Of a stretch of 64,000 nucleotides of DNA, positions 21,367 through 64,000 are shown in pieces (positions within the stretch are counted from its first letter, which is position 1; each line of letters begins with the position of its first letter). A program made the position numbers and the translations under genes. Under the pieces are notes generated by a model. That model was given only the letters and a program-made list of their open reading frames with translations, was not told the DNA's origin and made no database searches. Source of the stretch: Nematostella vectensis (lineage: Eukaryota; Cnidaria; Anthozoa; Actiniaria; Edwardsiidae); assembly GCF_932526225.1 (NCBI RefSeq), contig NC_064045.1, forward strand, positions 14,378,442 through 14,442,441, in the 5' to 3' direction.

Positions 21367-22139
21367 CTTGTCTTACGTTACAAAATTCAAGTGAAGTATA
21401 ATTGTATAAACGTAACACAAACTTTATCTCAAACACAGTTCTTTAAAGAAATGGTAAAGCTCCGAATAGATAATATTCATTCCCTTATGGGAAATGGAAC
21501 GCAAACACTGTAAAGTAGTAGTCAAATGCATTTAGATGTCTTTAAAATAGAAACATGCGTGGAATGGAAATGATTAGGAGATACCGCTGCCACTCTATTC
21601 TGATAAATCTCCGTCACGTTCTTCGTTATTTTGTCATTCTGACGGTCCTTGAATTAGCTGTACAGCTTAATTTCTGTGACTTCAGCCCCTCTCTGCCCAC
21701 AATTTTAAGGACTAGTCTCAAAGTTCAATATTCACTGATTTATGACCATCTTGATGGTCTCTTGTGAACAGTCTTTCGCCATCTCTAAATCTACCGTTTC
21801 GCTCATTTATCGTCTGCGCCGTTATTTACCCTCCGTTTCATTCATTTGTTCATCCTCTGTGCCATACATCGCCTGCTTTTTTTTTATCTCGGCACCTCTT
21901 GGCCATTTCATGAATGGGCGCTGAGTGTTTTCTCGTAAATCGTTCTCTCCTCCTTGACAAAGTTCTGTGCAACTTTGTCGTTACGGCACTCCAGGACTGC
22001 AATAACAAACATGTAGTAAGTTTCTTTTGTATTTTATAGAAGGACACAATGAAGACTTTTCCATTGCCACCTGTACATCCATTCTCAAAGATGTTCAGCA
22101 TTGAGCTCACAATTATTTCCATGTGAATGGAAAACTGAG
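21367..22139. other. convergent intergenic region
   Basis: Lies between the 3' ends of the kinase (plus) and UNC13 (minus) genes. No coding feature, RNA gene or clear repeat was seen. Confidence 0.5.
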
Positions 22140-22157
22140 TTTATTTCTGGGTTTATT
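22140..22157 (-). terminator. two poly(A) signals of the UNC13 gene
   Basis: Minus-strand AATAAA at 22152-22157 and again at 22140-22145, about 45-60 bp beyond the stop codon. They support 22201 as the true end of the coding region. Confidence 0.65.
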
Positions 22158-22200
22158 TCGAATTGGATAAGCTACGTAACAAGCAACAAAAACAGATAAC

Positions 22201-57979
<35,779 letters not shown>

Positions 57980-59048
57980 TCAGAAGTCTGCCACGCGAAT
58001 TGGAAGCACTAAAATGGCTTCCAAAGGCCTGATTAAATCGTCTTCACGCTACGTGGCTGCCACTAAACATCTTGTCGTATTTGCAACCCGAATTAGTATT
58101 CATGCATAAAATGCAAATTTGCTATGCGATAGGCCCACTGTTTAGATAACTTTTAGCCTTCGGGACACACTCTTTTAATCACAATGGATATTTGAAGTAG
58201 CAATTTATCAGTCAAAAGCAACACGTTAACCTCTAAGATCGCGCCAAAAGACCACACAATTGTGTTGAGCTGCGTTGTTTTACTTCCCATATTTCCCTAT
58301 ATATAAAGGTATGAATAAAAATGAATTAGTCCCATTACTTACCAGGCAAAACACTAGCCGTGTAATAGCTAATACTAACTATTTCTTTTATCCAGCTGTG
58401 TTATTGGGAAGGTTCAAATAGTATTAAGGTTAAAAAGATATCTGAGTGTTTCGCGGGGAATTTGACCACTTGAATGCCAAGAACCAAGTCCCCCGAGGCG
58501 CGGGGAAGGCCGGTAGATAATTGATGGTATGACCCTACCTTTGTTCAAAGTGTTTCAAAAGTACAACTTCGAAATCCCCTTCCATGTTTTACAGATGAAG
58601 TCTCCAAAACATGTGATTCCCTCGGTTGTCAAGTGTCCTCGAAAGCGACGATCGTGAGATTGTCACGTTTTCCTTTTTGTCAATATTTGGGATATTTGTC
58701 ATCGACGAAATACAAGAAGCAGAGAAAAAAAAAAAATCTTGTCTATCAATTGGGCTACCTTTGCACAAAAGCTACACGCCGATACCAAAACTGCAAAAGA
58801 AAAAAAAAAGAAATATGATAAAGCTTTCTTTGGGACTTTTATGCAAAGGAAATAAGGCTCAGGTGCTACATAGATTCAAGTTGAAGAACAAATAGTTAAA
58901 CAGCAGTTTGTTACTTTCTAGTTCCTGTTTCTATATTTACCCACAGAATATTTTGGGCTACCTGTGGCAAGTCGAGATCCAAAATGGCGGCAAAGTTGAC
59001 ATCTTTGGTGATACAGAGTAAAAATGGACGTCATCTTCAATTATAAAC
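57980..59048. promoter_or_regulatory. shared upstream region of the UNC13 and ARMC7 genes
   Basis: The two start codons are divergent and about 1.07 kb apart, so both promoters must lie here. No TATA box can be chosen with confidence. ATG triplets at 58984 and 59024 open short upstream frames before the ARMC7 start; the first ends at 59046, two bases before it. Confidence 0.5.
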
Positions 59049-59757
59049 ATGTTCACAAGCCAGGAGTACATAGACCGTAAAAGCGGTAAAGATAGATTGG
59101 GAAGGCTTGAATATTTACAGGCTTTGGTTACCGAGTTTCAAGATACACACAAGCAAGGTCTGTAATGACAGACCTCCAGACCACTAAGTTCTAAGCTATG
59201 CTATGCCTAGTATTAGCGAAAGCTACTTATAGGAGTAATAAATCGAAGTATGCTATCTTCTTCCTATAAGCTTAACTTCTATTTAATGCTTCACACGTAC
59301 TTATCATACAGCTACTGTGCTAAACAAGCTCTTATTGCTTCTTCCCACGCAGACCGATCAGAAACAGTACAAAACCTCGATTTGGAAAATGTTCATGCTG
59401 ATTACCTTTTATCCTTTGGGACTCATCGTGTTATGGCCTGCTAGCGGGCTCATTGCCTAGCATACAGCTCACACACTCAGCCTATTACATGAAACATTAT
59501 ATGACCATCTTGTTACACCCTTTTTGACACCTAGATAATGTCTTTTAAGTTTGGTTGTCAGGAATGAAAATATTTCATGTTTTTTTATGACATTGAGGTA
59601 GCAGACAGGATTGTTTTAATGGATTGTTTAATTTCACAGACAACAAAGAGCAAGTTCTAGCCAACCTTGCAAACTTTGCATATGATCCCATCAACTACGA
59701 GCATTTCAGAAAGCTGAATGTGTTGGATTTATTCTTAGGTAAATGCCATACACTCTT

Positions 59758-59852
<95 letters not shown>

Positions 59853-62800
59853 GAATGGGCAGCCTTAGATCTCATCAAAATATTGTTTCGTTAGTCTGAA
59901 GCACTCTAAAATGCAGAATCAAATTTTTTGTTCGTAATAACAACCTTTAATACGGCGGGATAAATGCAGGCGACTGGAACAAAACCATGGTTTGCAAAAA
60001 ATCTTGGACACTCTCTGAAAATGTTGCAATAATTTCAGTCGTCACTGTAAATCAGCTAAAAGTTTGCTATTTTATTTTTGATGACATCATCTTTGAGAAA
60101 TTATATTTTCCCTAAAAGCAACTTAATCCATTATCATCAAAGCATCAAACAGTTTTCCAAGTCTCTAACTCAAATGACTTGCCTTTAGATTCAATAACTG
60201 AGGAAAATGAAAAGATGGTTGAATTTGGTATTGGAGGCATCTGTAACTGCTGTTTAGGTAAGGATGAGTTGTGCCTTTAAAATTATTTAGGCTGTAAAAC
60301 TGGATAAAGTTGGCTCTTTTCTTTCTTTTTATTCCATTCCTTTTTCCCTAGTTTTGTTTATGCCATTTATCACACCACAAATCCTTTACGTTTTCGAAAA
60401 AAATACCTGGTACATACATTGAAAGAAGACATTTAGACAAGTCCCCCTAAATCTCTTTTAAATGAGCCCCTGAAGACAGAAAAGAAGATAACCCCTGGGT
60501 GCTTAATAGGGCTTTGACTTTTTTTCTCGTTCTCCTCACTGTCATTATCTTCCCTAATCCCCTCAATCCATTGTTCTCACCAACACTTGACTCAAATTTA
60601 TCAGTACTCCTTTTATGACCATACATCACCTTATAACCACCCTTTACAATCTATAACCATACATCACCAAATAACAACCCTTTTCCATCTATGACCATAC
60701 ATCACCTTATAACCACCCTTTACAATCTATAACCATACATCACCAAATAACAACCCTTTTCCATCTATGACCATACATCACCATATAACCACCCTTTACC
60801 ATCTATGACCATACATCACCTAATAGCCACCCTTTACAATCTATGGCCATACATCACCAAATAACCACCCTTTACAATCTATGGCCATACATCACCAAAT
60901 AACCACCCCTTACCATCTATGACCATACATCACCTTATAGTCACCCTTTACAATCTATGACCATACTTCACCAAATAACCACCCTTTACCATCTATGACC
61001 ATACATCACCAAATAACCACCCTTTACAATCTATGACCATACATCACCAAATAACCACCCTTTACCATCTATGACCATACATCACCAAATAACCACCCTT
61101 TACAATCTATGGCCATACATCACCAAATAACCACCCTTTACCATCTATGACCATACATCACCAAATAACCACCCTTTACAATCCATGACCATACATCACC
61201 AAATAATCACCCTTTACCATCTATGACCATACTTCACCAAATAACCACCCTTTACCATCTATGACCATACATCACCAAATAACCACCCTTCACAATCCAT
61301 GACCATACATCACCAAATAACCACCCTTTACCATCCATGACCATACATCACCAAATAACCACCCTTTACAATCTATGACCATACATCACCAAATAACCAC
61401 CCTTTACCATCTATGACCATACATCACCAAATAACCACCCTTTACCATCTATGACCATACATCACCTAATAACCACCCTTTACCATCTATGACCATACAT
61501 CACCAAATAACCACCCTTTACAATCCATGACCATACATCACCAAATAACCACCCTTTTCCATCTATGACCATACATGACCAAATAACCACCCTTTACAAT
61601 CCATGACCATACATCACCAAATAACCACCCTTTACCATCCATGACCATACATCACCAAATAACCACCCTTTACAATCTATGGCCATACATCACCAAATAA
61701 CCACCCTTTACAATCCATGACCATACATCACCAAATAACCACCCTTTACCATCCATGACCATACATCACCAAATAACCACCCTTTACAATCCATGACCAT
61801 ACATCACCAAATAACCACCATTAACCATTTATGACCATACATCACTAAATAACCACCCTTTACAATCTATGACCATACATCACTAAATAACCACCCTTTA
61901 CAATCTGACCATACATCACCAAATAACCACCCTTTACAATCTTGTAGATAAGCAGAACAAGCAGTTTATCATTGAGAATGGAGGCATTCCTTTGATAATC
62001 AATTGCCTGTCAAGGTCAGTTTCATGCTCAGCTAAGTGGAGATAGAGAATGGCTATTGGCATAAGACGCATCCAACACACGTAAAAATAAGATTTGACAA
62101 GTGGAAGGGGAACCTTTGTTTTTGTTCCTTCTCCATCTTTGCCTGCTTAATTGAAGTTCCTTTAATTTTCCTATTTATGCAAACTCTTATGTCTAGCTGC
62201 TTGTTTCACTGATGCCCCCGTGGTTTTCCCACAAGCTCTTCCATTGCTTCCATTTCCATCTCATTTTTCTTTACTAGTAACAAACTGTCTTTAAAATTAC
62301 TTTGGTTTTAGCATTGATAAAAGAGGAGAAGATTAAGTTAATTTAAATCTAATCCATGTTTTATCCTTTAGTTCAACTGAGGAGACAGTGTTATCAGCCC
62401 TCACCTCTCTAATGTTTTTGATGACACCAGCAACAACAAAAGGTAAAACCAAGAGAAATGCATGACTCAAGTAAAGGCTTTGTTGACTAAGACATTGTGT
62501 TATTTTTTTGTTGCTGCTGTCCAGAAATCTTGTGTCCTGCTGTAGTGGACTGCTTACAAGAGTTTGCAGATTCATCAAATAAACGACTCAGCAACCTGGC
62601 TAAAGTTTTCCTCAAGGTAATAAAAGTGACTTGTCATTCCCTCGTCTTCATTCTACCTTGCCCTTATTTACATTTATCTTTTTTATTATTATTATCATTA
62701 TCACCATCATCAACATCACCATCACTTTTACCATCATCATCACCACTAACATCATCATCATTGCCGTTATCATCATTATCATCATCATTATAATATTATT

Positions 62801-63885
62801 ATATCAACACCACCAATACTACCAGTATAATGATCATAATAATAATCAGCATCACCACCAATACCGTCATCACTACTATCATCACTACCGTCATCACTAC
62901 CGTCATCACTACCATCATCATCATTGTTGCCGTTGTCGTCGGCGGCGTCATCGTCGTTGTCGTCGTCATCATCAAAACCACCAATATTATCACTGTACCA
63001 TGACCATTATCATCATCGTCATCATCATCAAAACCACTAATACCATCACCATATCATGACCATTATCATCATCGTCGTCATTATCATTATCAACCCCACC
63101 CATACTGTCACCATACCATGACGATTATCATCATTTCTGCTAATACTACCATTATTATCATTGTTATGGTCTTCATCAGTACCACTAGTACTGGTAGTAA
63201 CATAATCATGATTAGTGGCGCCAGCAAGTATTTTTGCCATCATCATAATAAATGATCTCTAATATGACAGACAGGTTTTATGATTTTTATACAAGACTTT
63301 TGTAAATTGTGTGCTCTGATTGGTCAGGGTCTATGTGTTATTAAGTGGGGGGTGAACAGGTTTGCGGATTGCTGGATTCAGCCCAGAAATGCTCACGGCT
63401 TACGGATTCTGATGATTATTGCAGCGGATTGGCGGATTTTGGAAATACGGCGGATCACGGATCTGTCGACAATTTGGGCCCGGGTTTCGGATTTCGACTG
63501 CTTTGATGGTCGAATTTAGGGTTTTAAATGAATTTCAGTTGATGCTATTATTTATCTGTCAAACCATGCGGATCACAAAATATATGCGGATCCATGGATT
63601 TGCCCCGAAAATGTAGCGGATCGGCGGATTTACATAACCCTATTCAACCCCCATTAAGTGATACACACATGCTTGGCATCAGCAGGTTCAGTACTCCCCA
63701 GAACTACTAGATTGTAACTATCTGCTCCTCATTGCGTACTGTTTTGTTCATGACTTGCTGTGACATCGTCTGTGAATCTATTAGAGGAGAGACACATGCA
63801 AATTGAGATCTATGTACTGTATTTGTTAAATAGATATCAACCAAAATTGTTATTTTTCCAGGATTATCATAAACCATCATATTGA
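59049..63885 (+). CDS. ARMC7: armadillo repeat-containing protein 7
   Basis: Seven exons, 59049-59157, 59640-59738, 60189-60257, 61948-62014, 62372-62442, 62525-62616 and 63862-63885, join in phase to 176 residues. Landmarks match ARMC7: [17 protein letters not shown] (exon 1), [20 protein letters not shown] and LNVLDLFL (exon 2), [16 protein letters not shown] (exon 3), [13 protein letters not shown] (exon 4), [16 protein letters not shown] (exon 5) and [10 protein letters not shown] (exon 6). The vertebrate protein is about 20 residues longer at its C-terminus; here exon 7 adds only DYHKPSY. ARMC7 is a small ARM-fold protein, so a role in protein binding is expected, but I assign no specific function. 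The exon 1 donor (GTCTGT) is weak and lies in a hairpin. The exon 4 acceptor is directly preceded by a 1.3-kb minisatellite. Confidence 0.92.
59157..59174 (+). promoter_or_regulatory. hairpin covering the ARMC7 exon 1 splice donor
   Basis: GGTCTGT-AATG-ACAGACC is a perfect 7-bp stem with a 4-nt loop. The GT of the donor is in the stem. It could hide the site from U1; this effect is inferred. Confidence 0.6.
59185..59245 (+). mobile_element. 3' fragment of the tRNA-derived SINE
   Basis: CCTAGTATTAGCGAAAGCTA and the next 15 bp are the same as near the 3' end of the SINE at 48601-48956. Upstream similarity fades. A truncated copy in ARMC7 intron 1. Confidence 0.7.
59763..59848. repeat. (TA)n microsatellite in ARMC7 intron 2
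   Basis: About 40 TA dinucleotides, starting some 25 bp after the donor of exon 2. Confidence 0.98.
60610..61945 (+). repeat. 38-bp x ~35 array ending at the ARMC7 exon 4 acceptor
   Basis: Units of CTATGACCATACATCACCAA, then ATAACCACCCTTTACCAT. The last unit runs into the acceptor (CCCTTTACAATCTTGTAG|AT), so the array supplies the pyrimidine-rich stretch of the 3' splice site. No AG at unit ends competes with it. Confidence 0.95.
62680..63250. repeat. ATC/ACC triplet-rich tract in ARMC7 intron 6
   Basis: Degenerate ATC, ACC, ATT and GTC triplets over more than 500 bp, with a longer repeat containing ACCATGACCATTATCATCAT. Non-coding. Confidence 0.9.
63340..63660. mobile_element. hAT-like MITE with 8-bp target duplication
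   Basis: A 305-bp element (63348-63652) with imperfect terminal inverted repeats (GGGGGTGAACAGG and CCTATTCAACCCCC). A perfect 8-bp flanking duplication ATTAAGTG lies at 63340-63347 and 63653-63660. The interior is built of many GCGGATT motifs. Different termini from the 3.3-kb MITE, so a separate family with the same duplication length. Confidence 0.85.
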
Positions 63886-64000
63886 CATTCAAGATGTTTG
63901 AGAGGCCACTGCAAGATTTTGTTTAGGGAGATAGTTCTTGGTCTGTCTACGTGATACTCTCTCCATGATGAGTGAGCATGCACTTCAGGTGGCAACACTT

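Overview
The window looks like animal genomic DNA, most likely from an early-branching metazoan such as an anthozoan cnidarian. The evidence is spliced genes with GT-AG introns, animal-specific families (UNC13/Munc13-4, testis-specific kinase, ARMC7), a DIRS-type retrotransposon, small MITEs, a tRNA-derived SINE, and very many micro- and minisatellites. The phylum is an inference; no species call is made. I rebuilt the exon-intron structures by hand from splice sites, codon phase and remembered family similarity.

Layout. (1) 1-1887: 3' part of a degraded DIRS-like retrotransposon (RNase H end, internally deleted tyrosine recombinase, 87-bp inverted repeat). (2) 2180-14276: two head-to-head paralogues of a TauD/TfdA-type 2-oxoglutarate dioxygenase with the same three coding exons, one on each strand, about 5 kb apart. 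Intron 1 of the plus-strand copy holds a 47-bp minisatellite. (3) 16495-21231: a TSSK-family protein kinase of six coding exons, closest in motifs to TSSK4, with decayed copies of exon parts in its introns. (4) 22201-57979, minus strand: a 38-exon UNC13 family gene (Munc13-4/BAIAP3 type; C2A, MUN, C2B; 1187 codons plus stop), tail to tail with the kinase. Its introns carry most of the repeats, including an 11-kb 29-bp array. (5) 59049-63885: ARMC7, seven exons, head to head with the UNC13 gene across about 1.1 kb.

Main observation. In ten introns of three unrelated genes the tandem array is built from the end of the upstream exon plus its 5' splice site, so the whole exon/intron junction is multiplied from 2 to about 69 times. 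Other cases copy a 3' splice site (kinase exon 3, UNC13 exon 25, and probably UNC13 exon 31). The reading frame of the host gene is intact in every case if the exon-proximal site is used. This recurring seeding of minisatellites on splice donors is the least ordinary thing in the window and could create banks of competing donor sites.

The genes do not form one pathway. The UNC13 protein is expected to prime vesicle or granule exocytosis, the dioxygenases are probably mitochondrial Fe(II)/2OG enzymes of unknown substrate, the kinase is probably germline-biased, and ARMC7 is a small armadillo-repeat protein.
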